Positions 11,116 to 21,818 of a stretch of 64,000 nt of DNA are shown here, one piece after another. Within the stretch, counting starts at the first letter, position 1, and each line of letters begins with the position of its first letter. The stretch is taken from positions 1 to 64,000 of the forward strand of contig MCGO01000138.1 in assembly GCA_002104985.1 (NCBI GenBank). The letters are read 5' to 3'. Both the position numbers and the translations under genes were made by a program. The notes beneath the pieces are model-generated. The model was not told the DNA's origin and searched no databases. It saw only the letters and a list, made by a program, of their open reading frames with translations. The DNA is from Rhizoclosmatium globosum. Its lineage: Eukaryota > Chytridiomycota > Chytridiomycetes > Chytridiales > Chytriomycetaceae.

Positions 11116-12343
11116 ATGGGGAAGAAGCATACGTGGACACCAGCACAAGTCACTGCCCTGCTAATGGATTATCGCCATCATGTTGTTCAAGGAAAAGCTG
11201 CTGGAGCAGGGCTCAAGAAAAAAGAATGGGGAGCCATGGTTGAGACCTTCAACAAGAGGTTCAAGACCTCCGTGACAGTGCAAACACTCAAGAACAAGGT
11301 CGCAGTGGAGAAACAAAAGCTGTCTCTCTGTCTGAAACTCGAAAAGAAGAGCGGCTGGACTTTCAATGCTGAAATCTGTGCACCAACTGCGGATGCTTCT
11401 GTAATCTCGGATTATTTGAAGGTAGACTAGTTGCTTGCTCTTGTATTGGTATGTTACTAATGACTTGCACCAGTTTCTGGAAGAGGAGGACAAGAAAAAG
11501 GGTTCTAAGTACGGGTCTAAAGCTGCTAAAGCAAGAGATGTCATCACAAATGGTGTTCGCAACTATGATATCCTTTTGGAGCTGTTTGAAGGCAGTATGG
11601 CTTCTGGAGACAAAGCTCGGAGCTCAACTCAAGCTGTAACCATGTCCAAATCCAAGAGTACTCGTCTTGTTGCCCAAGAAAATGATGACAGCGGATCAGA
11701 GAACGCGTTTGGAAGTGACGGAGCCGACGGAGATGACGGAGATGACGGGGACAATGGGGACGACGGGGATGATGGAGATGATGGAGATGTCAACAACCGA
11801 GTGAACGCCACTGGAGATGACGATGCTTCAGACGACGACGATTTGATGCCACCATTGCAAAAGCCCCGTTCCAGTCTGTCTCTATCTGTATCTTCAACAG
11901 CTACATCCAGGTCTGCCACCTCTGCTGCATCGTTGAAAAAACGATCTCGGTCGCCTATCAACACTTCACACAACTTTGGAGAACGGCCAAAATGATCACA
12001 CAAGACTGAACCGGCTAAGATTGGCCTCGATGGACTTTCAGAACAGATTGACCGTGCTCTTAATCAACTGGACAACATCGGGAACTCTGGAGCCGTGGCT
12101 ACTTCTTTACGTTTGCCTGAAGGTGTCCAGCTCACAGTTGTTGTGGCTAAAAAGCTGGATGAGCTTCTCTCTCGATTCAACAGTGTGTATGATGGAACTG
12201 AATGCAATTGGCTTCTTCCAAAGCTGACATACAAGTATGCCAAGGCATTTTCTGATCCGCTCTTAGCTGGAATGTTCTTGGGAACTACAAATGATGAAGC
12301 TTTAGTGGGTTTTTTGGAGGATGTGTTCAAATCAATGCAGTAA
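11116..12343 (+). pseudogene. Harbinger SANT/Myb-like accessory protein, one in-frame stop
   Basis: In known Harbinger elements the second gene encodes a Myb/SANT-type DNA-binding partner of the transposase. Here exon 1 (11116-11421) starts MGKKHTWTPAQVTALL and has the Trp-spaced trihelix pattern. Exon 2 starts at 11474. The middle is an Asp/Gly-rich acidic run (11715-11850), followed by a basic Ser-rich stretch with KKRSRSP. A TGA at 11993-11995 interrupts the frame, which continues open in the same frame through IGLDGLSEQIDRALNQLDN to a TAA ending at 12343. One C-to-T change (CGA to TGA) would explain it. The acidic part resembles a simple repeat, so function of the truncated protein is uncertain. 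Confidence 0.75.
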
Positions 12344-12600
12344 GAAAATAAAGGACATTGAAGCGTTATTGGGAAATTCTAGACAAGAAACAGCTTTTTT
12401 CTATTTCTGGATTTTTGCAATTTTTTGGGCTCAAAATACAATTTTTGAGTCATAATTTGATTCTGGATTATTGCTCTTTCTCCAGAATGAGTTTTTGCTC
12501 AAAAAGTCATTTTGGATTCTGAAAAAGTGCATTTTTGCCATAATTCATTTTCAATAAATCACATTTTACTTTTGGTCTCTTTCTTCTGTGGTAGAATGTG

Positions 12601-12625
12601 AAAATTTTCCTTGCCAAACGGGGCC
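12601..12625 (-). repeat. Right terminal inverted repeat of Harbinger element
   Basis: This repeat ends TTGCCAAACGGGGCC and is the inverted counterpart of 9408-9432, with 2 mismatches in 25. Confidence 0.92.
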
Positions 12626-12628
12626 TAA
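12626..12628. repeat. Target site duplication TAA, right
   Basis: This second copy of the TAA flanks the element. P450 exon 4 sequence resumes immediately after it. Confidence 0.9.
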
Positions 12629-14039
12629 GTTTTCCAAAATCAGAGTATTCTGGCTCGTTTCTTCCTTCCAATACGCGAACACATTCGTTGTGCAGCTTTT
12701 CTTGAATCTCAGGATGGCAGGCCAATAGAGCCAACGTGTAAGTCAACGAACTAGCTGTAGTTTCATGTCCGGCTACGATAAAGATGAAAGCATTTCCTTT
12801 CATCTCATCTTTTGAAAGACTTCCTGACTCATCATCGTCTGTTGACGAAGCCCTGACAAGAGCTTGTAGAAGCTGTAGTAAGAAAATTAAATTCAAGTAT
12901 AAAACAACCATCACAACATACATTATGTTTCCCAGAATCTGTTAGATTGGAGGTTCCTTCATTAATAATTTCGTCAAGATACTCTCCAAATTCTTTGCGT
13001 GCGACACGAGCCTTCTCCAAAGTTCGGATTGGCAGATTAAAGAAACCCGAAGGAAGCACAACATACAGTGGAAGACTGGAGACGACGGTTTCCAGCGCCA
13101 TCTTGAACGACATTTTGTGGTTTCCCATCAATTCAACCTCGTCTTCTTCCCACGGAAGATCCTTTCCAAATGCAGCTGAACTTATCACCGAAAGAGCAAA
13201 TTGCATCATATCTTTTGAAACATTCACAGTAAAATCCGAATCATCCAGAGCAGTATTTTGAGCCTCCCAAGCGCACATCATTTCTTTTGCAATGCGCAGC
13301 GATGATTCATGGACAAGAACATTGTTTTTCTCAGAGAAAGAAGGGGCAGTCACACGACGATGACGTCGCCATATGTCTCCCTCTGTTCCGATCACATTAT
13401 TTCCTGGTGCATAAATATAAATATCCGTTCGTTGTGATTAAATGAGGAAGTCTCACCAAAGATATTCAGCATCTCATAATGTTTGACATTCTTTCCTAAC
13501 TCTTTGTAACGATTCACCATAACGCATGGACAATGACGGGATTAAGAATCATTACGTCAACAGTTTTACTATCTACTAGTGCAAACATATCCGCTCCAAG
13601 CTCCTCAAATTTTGAAGTTCGTAATTGATGCATGAATACGATGATACTACCAATGCGCGAGGGAATCCAGTTGGGAACCAGCTGTTTTCGCTAATTTAGT
13701 TCATGGCAGTCCTGATGTTGATCCTCACATCTAGTATTCGGAATGGAGAGTCCAAGTCGAAGAAGAGCGTAATGACTGGGAGGCCTGGGTTCGCTTTGCG
13801 CAAAGCAGCTGCGCGGTTTAATGCAGCTATGTAACTCCTTGCAACGTGGATCAGCATAATTGCGAGAAACGCCACGGCGATGGTGCATACTAAATTCATG
13901 GTTTGGTGTTGAGTTTCTTTTGTGTCCTCCGATCTCCTCAGTCAGCCAGCCTCAAGTCTTCGAGAAATTATCGCTTTTAGTGTCAACAATAATGAAGGTT
14001 TCGCATTTAATTAATTATGTTGACTGAATGTATTCTGTC

Positions 14040-15040
14040 CTACTCTTTCTTTTCTGTTGCTTTGATCATTTTCCTTGCCTTTGATGCAACCAACATATCC
14101 CTCACACGTGGAAATACGTCCTTGAAAAAATACATAAAGTTTCCTTGAAAAGTGAAAACCTGGTCCCGTGTCCCTCTCTCAACAGCGTCCAATACCAAGT
14201 CTGCAGCTTCATCTGGCATCATAATATTGGGGTCATTCAGATCAAGATCTCCCTTTGGACCAACTCGTGTACGGTTGATTTCAGTTTTCACGACACCAGG
14301 ATAGACCATCGTAAAGAAAAGAGATGGTTCTTCCAAACGGATTGCGTCAAGGAATCCCTTCATTGCAAACTTTGACGCACAGTAACCTGTGCGAGTTGGG
14401 CCGCCAACCAGGCCCAGAAGGGATGACACCCCAACAACACGTCCCTTACGAGCTTTTTTCAAGTAGGGGAGCGCATGAATGATTCCAGCGACGAATCCGT
14501 TTTGGTTTGTTGCCATTACTTGGGAGTACGGTTCAATGGAGGTGCAGTCTCGAGCATAAAGTCCGAAAGAAATTCCAGCATTCAAGATAAGGAGGTCAAT
14601 CTTGCCAAAGTGGGAACCTTGTGAGTGAGATGGTAGTTGATGGTGAGTGGTGGTTACACACGATCAAACAACCAACCAGTTTCGACAACGAATCGCTTCA
14701 CATCATCTTCATTGGATACATCGGCAACGTGGCAACGAACGTCACTTGCTCCGAGGCTGCGGCACTTAGCTCCCACTTTCTCGAGGGCGTCCTTTCTACG
14801 TGCAACCAGAACAAGCTTTGCCTGTTTCGCTGCAAGTTTGTATGCAATAGCTTCGCCTATACCGCTGGATGCGCCCGTGACGATGCATACTTCGTCTTTA
14901 GGGTTAAAGCCAGGTGATGTCAAAGCTTCGTGGATCGCCAGGCCCGTCTCAGTAATTGATAGAAAAGGGAATGCAAGTGCAAACAGGAGCGAGGCAAGGC
15001 AGCGATGGAGAAGGGCCTTGAGTCTGATCGGGAAAACCAT
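14040..15040 (-). CDS. Short-chain dehydrogenase/reductase, membrane-anchored
   Basis: NAD(P)-dependent oxidoreductase of the classical SDR family, 318 residues from exons 14662-15040 and 14040-14617 (957 nt, in frame). The N-terminal 25 residues are hydrophobic and probably anchor it in the ER. The cofactor loop TGASSGIGEAIAY, the NAG motif (LLILNAGISFG), the catalytic Ser (VGVSSLLGLVGG) and the YxxxK pair (GYCASKFAMKG) are all present. It resembles the HSD11B1/DHRS7 group, acting on steroids, retinoids or other lipids, but the substrate cannot be read from sequence. It lies between P450 copies C and D on the same strand, so oxidation by a P450 followed by this enzyme is a reasonable but untested link. 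This is the first gene from the left with no lesion. Confidence 0.88.
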
Positions 15041-15148
15041 TTTTTCTGCTCTCGCATAAGGGATGCGCGTTTTGTTCGCAAACCCGCCACAATGTATTAA
15101 TATTTATCATAATTCATGTATACTAAGTTTCACAAACCACGAATAAAC

Positions 15149-16929
15149 CTATCTCCGCATAAACATAAGACGGACTGGCTGATCAGGTTTGTTCATGAAC
15201 AATCCATTCGTCTCACACACTGTCTCTTTGGAAACACCATCGGGCAATTTGAATTTATACTTCAACGAAATCAGCGTCAGCAACGCAACCGACTCCACCT
15301 GTGCAAATTTCTTGCCAACGCATGCACGTGGGCCCTCACTGAATGGCAGCCAGCCCGTCTTTGTGGAGGCTGGCTGGCCCAATTCCAAAAACCTTTCTGG
15401 TCTAAATTTGTCGACGTCTTCACCCCATACCTCAGAGGAATTTTGAATTGATTGTTGAAGAATGTGAAATGTGGTGTTTGGTGGAAAGACGTAATTCCCA
15501 ATTGTTGTTGACTTCTCGCCGTTGCATTTCGGAAGGCCAGAAACAATTGAGTATAAGCGCAATGCTTCACTCATGACAGCCTTATTGTAGTATTTTGAGA
15601 AGTTTGATGAGAAATATGTGTTTGTCACTTACCAAAGCATATGTGAGTTTTTGGAAATCCGAATAGTCTGGTTCGTTCCTTCCTCCCAGAACACGAACAG
15701 ACTCATTGTGAAGATTTTCTTGAATTTCTGGATGAATGGCTAAAAGGGCTAAACTGTAAGCCAGAGCGCTGGCCGTGGTCTCGTGTCCAGCAAAAATGAA
15801 AATGAAAGCGTTTCCTCTGAGCTCCTCATGTGAAAGACCATCCTTCTCAGTTGATAAAGATGCCTTGACCAATGCTTGGAGTAACTTTCGTAAAAAGTTA
15901 TAATAAAAAAGTAAGGCATTGCCAACTAAACAAAAGTCAAATACATTGTGGGACTCCGAATTTGATTCATGTTTGGCTTCGTCGATCATTTCATCCAGGT
16001 AGTCACTAAACTCCTTCCGGGCGACGCGAGCCTTGAGAAGCGGTTTCAAAGGTAATGAAAATACTATCGAAGGGAGAGCCAAATAGAGCGTTAAACTCGA
16101 CACAACTGTTTGCATTGCGGTCTTGAAAGACATGGTATGGTTTCCTGTCAACAAAGAATCGTCATCATCACCCCACGGAAGATCCTTTCCGAATCCAGCA
16201 GAACTTATGACAGAAAGAGCAAACTGCATCACATCTTGTGAGGCTTGAACCGTGAATTCCTCAGTGTCAGTAGAATGTTCCTCCCAAGCACAAAACATCT
16301 CCCTCGCGACCCGTACTGCGGCTTCATGCACAAGAGCATTGTTTTTTTCCGAAAATGACGGTGCAGTAACACGACGGTGGCGGCGCCATACTTCGCCCTC
16401 AGTACTCACAACACTGGGGCCTGTCCCAAAGTTAGCTGATAAACAAAATCCAAGCCAATTCTATACCAAAGAGGTTCAGGGATTTATTTTCTGTTGGTTT
16501 ACCCAATTCTTTGTATCGATTCACCATAATATCGTGTGCAATCAATGGATCTGCAACAAGAACGTTGATGCCTTTGTTGTCTACAATTGCCAACACGTTG
16601 GATCCCTTGTTTTCAGGAGACGAGGATCTAAAATTGTACATGAATATGTTCATGCTACCAATGCGGGATGGAACCCATTTAGGAATGAGCTGCGAAATTG
16701 TGCGAATGGGTGTGAGTTGAACAGTGCGTTGATAATAGATGGAGATCGGAAGTTCAGAACTCACATCCAAGATACGGATAGGAGACGCTACATGAAAGTA
16801 GATAGTCCTGATCAGCAACTCAGGATTCAGCTTGCGCAAAGAAGCCGCACGATTGAGTGCTGTTATGTACGTCCAAGCAACGTTGATGAAGAGGATGGCG
16901 ACAATTGCTCCAATGACTTCAAGAAACAT
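15149..16929 (-). CDS. Cytochrome P450, copy D, intact
   Basis: Heme-thiolate monooxygenase, 515 residues. Exons: 16765-16929, 16467-16689, 15945-16420, 15633-15884, 15149-15580, total 1548 nt in frame. It has the same four intron positions and phases as copies A-C. Motifs: N-terminal membrane anchor, VWRRHRRVTAPSFSEKNNAL, I-helix AGHETTASALAY, ExxR in EALRLYS, RPERF, heme loop FSEGPRACVGKKFAQVE with Cys ligand. It is the most diverged of the four (CVG for CLG at the heme loop, shorter exons 1, 2 and 4) and the only one without a lesion, so it is the functional survivor, or the older member retained for a separate job. Expected in the ER with an NADPH-P450 reductase partner. Confidence 0.92.
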
Positions 16930-17018
16930 TTTTGCTGAACTCTGAACCTCCCATATTATTAAAAAATCATACTCTATTTATTATTCGGTTTAACTCCAAA
17001 ACTACTTCCTCTTCCAAT

Positions 17019-18782
17019 CTACTTCTTCTTTCCAAACAATGCACCACCACCACCAGCCAAAAGCCCACTCTTCAAACCTTTCTTCAGCATCTTCTTCAAG
17101 TTTTGCTCTTCAGCCGTCAACGGCACTCTTTGTCCCGTACTCTGTGATCCACTTGCGGTACTCGCACCAGAGTCCAAGTTCGAGCTATGTCCACTCGAAA
17201 ACGACGACCTCGTAGCAATCGAACGCGCATTTCCACTACCGGCATGACCTCCACCAAGAGCATTCCAAACCTGATAGTAATAAGCCGCCTTCCTCTGCGA
17301 CCGCTTCACACCCCTTCCAAGTTCATAACACTCTGCAAGACGAAGCGTTGGAAGCCTCAAGAACTCAATCGGAGTCAACGAGTGTAACGCAGACAACCTC
17401 TTTGCAGCACGGCCTCCACTTGGTGTCGGCACAATCTCATCCCCATTAAACGACGCATTCGAAGCGCCAGAAGCGCCTTGCCCGAAACTGTCCACAAGCG
17501 ACCACGCGGGATCCGCAAGCGCGTAGTATTGCATCCCGGCGGCAGGGTTCTTGACACTATCTCCACGAACAGGACGCTTTCTACCCCCCAAACTAGCCTT
17601 CCGTGCCGGATGTGATCCACCTCCTGAGATCTCTGAAGCATCAACAGAAATCCCGGATGTCACGGACGCTACTTCAGCTTCAGCTTCCATCTGTTGTTCC
17701 CGCTGCGCTCCTCGAAGTGCTTCCTCGCCACGACCGCCTCCGTCTTCGACAGCAACACCAGCAGCCATTTCGAGGACAAGTACTCCAAGGGAAGCGTCAC
17801 GGCGGGTTGCGATACCTTCAAAGAGACACATTGCAAGAATGTATAAAGCGACAGCGGAGGGGTGCACAGAGGAACGGGTAATACCACCACCTGTTTCTGG
17901 GTCATGCACTTTACGGATCCATGGCACAACAGCACAAGCGTGGAGGCTTGCGAGGGCAAGAGAAAAGTTGCGGTGACGCCAGTGGGTTGCGGCTGTGATG
18001 AGGGAGTCTGTAATGGTAGTTGTGGAGAGATCCACGGTGCGTGGCAGGGTGAGGATCGTTTCTGGACCTGGGGCGTTGGAAGGAGTTGGGGCGAAATGGG
18101 TTGTTGGAAGGTTGATGATGATGTTGAGGAGGGTTGTGTTGTTTCCGTGTTGGGGAGGAGTGGAAGGGGTTGGAGGCATGTTGGCTGTCGGGGGTCTAAC
18201 TGTGCGAGGACGTGGGGCTGGAGGTGGCATGAGACCAGGAGCAGCAGGAATGCTGCGACGTCTCTTGGCGTCTGGAGAAAGAGTTGGGGAGACAGGAGGA
18301 TTCTGGGAAGATGGAGAGGGGGGAGGAAGATTGCTCTCAATCTCAGTGACTGATGTTCTCTTGCGATTGGAGATTCTTGGTCGAGCAGTAGTTCCTGAAC
18401 CAGAAGAAGCCGATTCGGTATCCTGAAGAACACGCAGAGCCTCTTCATTGTCCATCAATAAACGCAATGTGGCAGAAGCTGCAGTGTTTCGTTTGGAGTT
18501 AGATTGAATTGAAGTAATCGTATCTTGCGCTTCATCTTGGCTGTAATCAGAGGAAAGCTCGCTTGAATCAAAGTCACCCAACAACTCTTGTTCAACAAAG
18601 TCAATATCAGGATTGTATTCGCTCTCAGACATTGGCCCACTCCCGATATACGACAGTCTGTTTGATCTTGAGCTTTGAGAGGAAATTGCAGTACTCAAAC
18701 GATTCGAGTTTTTAACAACAAAGTCAGTACCACGGAAGATGTTTGACTGAGTAGGAAGGGGAGAGGAGGCAGCCATGTTCAT
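17019..18782 (-). CDS. Sel1-like repeat protein with long disordered N-terminus
   Basis: Single-exon gene for about 587 residues starting MNMAASSPLP. The N-terminal 220 residues are low complexity (Ser/Asn, then Pro-rich). From about residue 250 helical repeat-like segments appear: SLALASLHACAVVPWI, PSAVALYILAMCLFEGIATR, and LRLPTLRLAECYELGRGVKR followed by QRKAAYYYQVWNALGGGHAG. The last two have the alanine/glycine spacing of Sel1 (TPR-like) repeats, which act as protein-protein scaffolds, in fungi often for chitin synthase activation or signalling. The C-terminus ends in a Lys/Gly stretch. Specific partner unknown. Upstream in-frame sequence lacks an earlier ATG. Confidence 0.65.
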   Translation of the reverse strand: MNMAASSPLPTQSNIFRGTDFVVKNSNRLSTAISSQSSRSNRLSYIGSGPMSESEYNPDIDFVEQELLGDFDSSELSSDYSQDEAQDTITSIQSNSKRNTAASATLRLLMDNEEALRVLQDTESASSGSGTTARPRISNRKRTSVTEIESNLPPPSPSSQNPPVSPTLSPDAKRRRSIPAAPGLMPPPAPRPRTVRPPTANMPPTPSTPPQHGNNTTLLNIIINLPTTHFAPTPSNAPGPETILTLPRTVDLSTTTITDSLITAATHWRHRNFSLALASLHACAVVPWIRKVHDPETGGGITRSSVHPSAVALYILAMCLFEGIATRRDASLGVLVLEMAAGVAVEDGGGRGEEALRGAQREQQMEAEAEVASVTSGISVDASEISGGGSHPARKASLGGRKRPVRGDSVKNPAAGMQYYALADPAWSLVDSFGQGASGASNASFNGDEIVPTPSGGRAAKRLSALHSLTPIEFLRLPTLRLAECYELGRGVKRSQRKAAYYYQVWNALGGGHAGSGNARSIATRSSFSSGHSSNLDSGASTASGSQSTGQRVPLTAEEQNLKKMLKKGLKSGLLAGGGGALFGKKK

Positions 18783-18871
18783 CGCAGTTCTAGAGTCTAG
18801 CAAAAACTGAAGGAGAGACTGAGTGCTCTGTCTGTAAGAGTCTAATAAGTTCTTCCGAGATTAGTGATATG

Positions 18872-19421
18872 TTAGACTCGATTAAGGGGACAGCACGGAC
18901 CCTTTGTCTTTTTAGCCTCCTCTGAGTCCATGAAAGCCTCTACGATAGCGGCACTAGAGCGGCGGCGTTCCCTGGGCTCCGTGAAGCCCGAGTCAGTCAT
19001 GAGCTGTTCGAGCTGGTGGATCTGCGAGTGCAGATCGGCCGAGGAGACCTTCTTCCCAGCAGCGCCCTTGTTTGCGGTTGAGTTCTTGTTTGGATTTGCG
19101 AGTGGTTTGAACGGGTTGAAGTCGCCGTCGTCGTCGCTGGTCTTTCGGTTGTTTTTGCTTCCTCCGAACGGCGAGAAGTCTCCGCTGCTTCGGTTTCCGG
19201 CGTCATCCACTTCGTTGTCGTCGTTGTCGTTTGCGTCAGATCCCTCGGAGTCACTGAAGTCAATGCCCATCGACGTTGTTGCCGGGTTCGGAAACCGGAA
19301 CTCTTTCACAACCTGTTTCGTTGGTTCGGTAAAGCGGTGTTAGTACTGTCTCTCTCTTGGCTCTAGCTACAGCTGGGTACTAGGTAGGTACCTGGTTGAG
19401 GTCGGGTTGGGCTGCCTGCAT
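18872..19421 (-). CDS. Small acidic protein of unknown function
   Basis: 156 residues from a 30-nt first exon (19392-19421, MQAAQPDLNQ) and exon 2 (18872-19312), 471 nt in frame. The splice choice is supported by GT..AG at both ends and by the open frame continuing as VVKEFRFPNP. The middle is rich in Asp, Asn and Ser (DFSDSEGSDANDNDDNE) with repeated F-x-PF pieces (DFSPFGG, DFNPFKP). The C-terminal part looks helical (SQIHQLEQLMTDSGF) and ends with a CCPLNRV tail whose paired cysteines could be lipidated. I do not recognise the family. Confidence 0.6.
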
Positions 19422-20016
19422 TTGGGTGAAGAAAAATGGCTTATCACTGCAAAAATAGGGTAAGTGTTTTTTCCAACCTTCCTTATTTAGTAAGTAACTT
19501 TCCAGTTTTATCAATGTCTCTGAAGTGAAAGTGAAAGTGAAGTTATGGTCAGTTCTAATGTATTGAAAGAAGGAATGTAAACCGCCGCCCTTCTTGCAAG
19601 AGAAGATAAACATTTTATTCTGCTTTATTTGTGCCGTCGTAACCCAATACTTGGTGCTTGCCCGAAAATACGAAATGAACACCATGCAATCGGAAACTAA
19701 AAGGACAGATTAGGGAAGCCGTGGCCTGTATCATGTGATCGTGGTGGTGGCCTTCCATTGCGGTAACATTCCGGCATCAAGAGAATAGAATGCTTTAGCT
19801 TCAATAAGACTTAAAATTGCTCTATTTAATCACTAATAATGAGATCTTTGAATTGACCTTGACTTACTTGAAACGTTCACTCTGAAATCGAAACTACGTG
19901 ACCACCTGTTTCGATTGATTAGGTTATTCAATTTGGCAGACGCTACTCCAACTTCCTTCTGTCTGATGGTTCAAAACATCCATCAAGGAGACTGGAAAGA
20001 AAAATTCCATTTGTGA
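19422..20016. other. Intergenic, divergent promoters
   Basis: These roughly 600 bp lie between the small acidic protein (minus) and the CAP protein (plus). No coding or RNA feature was found. It should contain both promoters. Confidence 0.5.
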
Positions 20017-21205
20017 ATGAAGGTGGTTGCCTCGCTCTTCGTGCTGGCTGCAACAGCATCAGCAACCCGCTATTCAAAGAAGGGAACAGCCGGGTGAGTA
20101 CCGATCCTGTTAGATTCCGCCAGCCTACTGCATCAAAGCGAAAGTGGCTGGAGGGACTTCCCCCAAATCCATCAATCACACACTTACTCACACTCTCAAT
20201 CAATCAATCAATTGAATGCAGCCACTGGGCCGAAGGAATGACACCCGAGGCCGCAAAGTGCAACACCACACTGCCAGTCACCGGGACTCCAACCTGCCAG
20301 CAACTAGCCGATCTCGTTGTCATCTCCCTCAACTCTTTCCAACGACTCAACCCTCAAGCTGACTGCTCAAAACCAATCCACGATGCCTACGTCTGCGCTC
20401 CACCAGGATTCAATGTCACTCTCCTCGCTGCCGCTGCTCCAGCGAATGCACCAGTCTTTGTACCTTCAGGCAGTTCTCATTCCGTCCCATCATCAAACTC
20501 CACCAATCCATCTGCCACCCACAACGGAACAAATACGTCCGATACTTCTTTCTCAAGCGATACCCTTGCCCCTGTAACGTCAACCACCACAACCTCAACA
20601 ACCACAACTACAACTACAACCACAACTACCATCGATCCAATTTCCGTCGTAGAAGCTCCAGCACTAACAACAGCTGCTGCTGTTGCTGCCCCAGCAGCTC
20701 CAGCCGTAAACGTCGGCGCAATGTCAGCCCAAGACGTGATCGATATCACAAACGCACACAACAATTACAGAGCAAGTCTCGGAATGCCAAGTGTTTCTTT
20801 CGATTACAATGTCGCTTCTACTGCTGCCGATTGGGCAAACTATTTGGCCTCGTATGGTAAGCAACACTCAAATGAGAAAAAAAATTCCGCCCCTTTTACA
20901 CCCGCTTATTACTAATTCCTGTTTCTCTTGTAGATTGTATGCTTGAGCATGGTGGAATGGGTCCATATGGACAGAACCTTGCCATGCAAGGCGGTGGAAG
21001 TCCATCAATGCAAGGTCTATTTGATGGATGGGCGTCTGAGTGTCTTGATTGTGGGGAGTTAAACCATGCAACTCAGGCTGCGTGGGCATCTACTTCTAGT
21101 ATTGGATGTGCGACTGCGTGGGGGTCTGGTGGTTGGTGTGTGGTTCTCGTGTGCGATTATAACCCTGCTGGAAACTATGTGGGTAGAAGTTGGAGAACTG
21201 GATAG
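20017..21205 (+). CDS. Secreted LysM-like plus CAP/SCP (PR-1-like) protein
   Basis: 327 residues from exons 20017-20093, 20222-20856, 20934-21205. Begins with a signal peptide (MKVVASLFVLAATASA). Next is a LysM-like carbohydrate-binding module with two cysteines (CQQLADLVVISLNSF, LNPQADCSKPIHDAY), then a Ser/Thr-rich linker with a run of about 13 threonines (20588-20629, likely O-mannosylated), then a CAP domain (VIDITNAHNNYRASLGM, AADWANYLA, MLEHGGMGPYGQNLAM, CDYNPAGNYVG). Fungal CAP proteins bind sterols or fatty acids outside the cell and some are virulence-associated. Its module pairing mirrors the protein at 24532. Extracellular or wall location is inferred. Confidence 0.87.
20586..20629 (+). 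repeat. ACA/ACT/ACC microsatellite coding poly-threonine
   Basis: Run of ACN codons inside the linker of the CAP protein. Its length is likely variable between strains. Confidence 0.7.
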
Positions 21206-21818
21206 AAGCAATTCAACGCGCTCCAGTATTTCTTGCTATGTTGTTTTTGGAAGTTTGTTGCAGTGTTTGGCATTTTCTTTTTCGGTTTCCTAGATACATA
21301 TTATCAAATGGGGCTGGATTCCTCCTTTTTTGTTATCCTGTTATTTCTGAATTTGATGCATAGATTTCTTCTATATCGCTATTTATGTTGCATTCTTTTG
21401 GCATTCTTAACTTTCCAGAAGCGGAGAACAAACGCCACCCAAGTATTATCCTGACAAAAATATGAGAAGCCCACTCGCGTGGAATGAAAGTATTATGAAG
21501 AGACTGTTGATGCTTTCAGGGCTGGTTGTCTCGATGTCACTCAAGCGACATCGACGTCACGAACCAAGGTTGCGTGCAAAGTCTAGATCAAGACGAGATA
21601 GCCATATTTTTGATGAATATGTGAAATAAATGGACGCTTGTCTCATTCGGGGGCTTGAATTGAGTTAATGAAGTGCGATTGCTTCATGGCATAATTAAAA
21701 ACAGGATTACTCCATAGGCCATTCAGTGCTACACGATTTCCGCAATTCGCAAAGAAACTTGGCCCTCTTGTGCTTCACCACGAAGAACAGAAAAGGCAAC
21801 ACAAAACCTTGTCAGAAA
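21206..21818. other. Intergenic, no gene seen
   Basis: About 600 bp between two plus-strand genes. It is AT-rich near 21230-21400 (3' UTR of the CAP gene). No conserved reading frame or RNA gene was found. Confidence 0.5.

Larger units (their letters stand above)
9408..12625. mobile_element. PIF/Harbinger DNA transposon, full length (3218 bp)
   Basis: The element is bounded by 25-bp terminal inverted repeats beginning GGCCCCGTTTGGCAA and by TAA target duplications. It carries the two genes typical of autonomous Harbinger elements in divergent orientation: a DDE transposase (minus) and a SANT/Myb-like DNA-binding protein (plus), separated by about 260 bp that must hold both promoters. It lies in exon 4 of P450 copy C. 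The transposase frame is open with its DDE residues present, while the second gene has one in-frame stop, so this copy may need help in trans. Confidence 0.93.
8919..13899 (-). pseudogene. Cytochrome P450, copy C, split by a transposon
   Basis: Third P450 paralog. Exons: 13729-13899, 13457-13681, 12922-13403, exon 4 in two pieces (12629-12872 and 9394-9407), 8919-9350. The PIF/Harbinger element 9408-12625 sits inside exon 4 near LTYAL. Counting one target duplication once, the two pieces total 258 nt, exactly the exon 4 length of copy B. Exon 2 is 225 nt instead of 226, and its frame breaks around 13518-13522 in the segment corresponding to VHDIMVNRYKE of copy D, so the gene has an independent 1-bp deletion as well. 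Heme loop FSEGARGCLGKKFA is preserved. The downstream donor of exon 4 is GTCAGT rather than the GTGAGT seen in A and B. Confidence 0.88.

Noticed and set aside
11993..11995. TGA in the SANT-like gene read as selenocysteine or reassigned codon
   Set aside because: No SECIS-like structure was looked for with tools, and elsewhere TGA serves as a normal stop (for example the cytidine deaminase, NOT2 and the DPBB protein). A point mutation is simpler.
17862..18426. Gly/Trp/Arg-rich plus-strand open frames
   Set aside because: Shadows of the Pro-rich N-terminus of the Sel1-like gene on the other strand; no domain or start context.
17669..18448. 259-codon minus-strand frame rich in Leu and Gln
   Set aside because: Overlaps the Sel1-like protein in a different frame on the same strand; codon content is that of a shifted low-complexity region.
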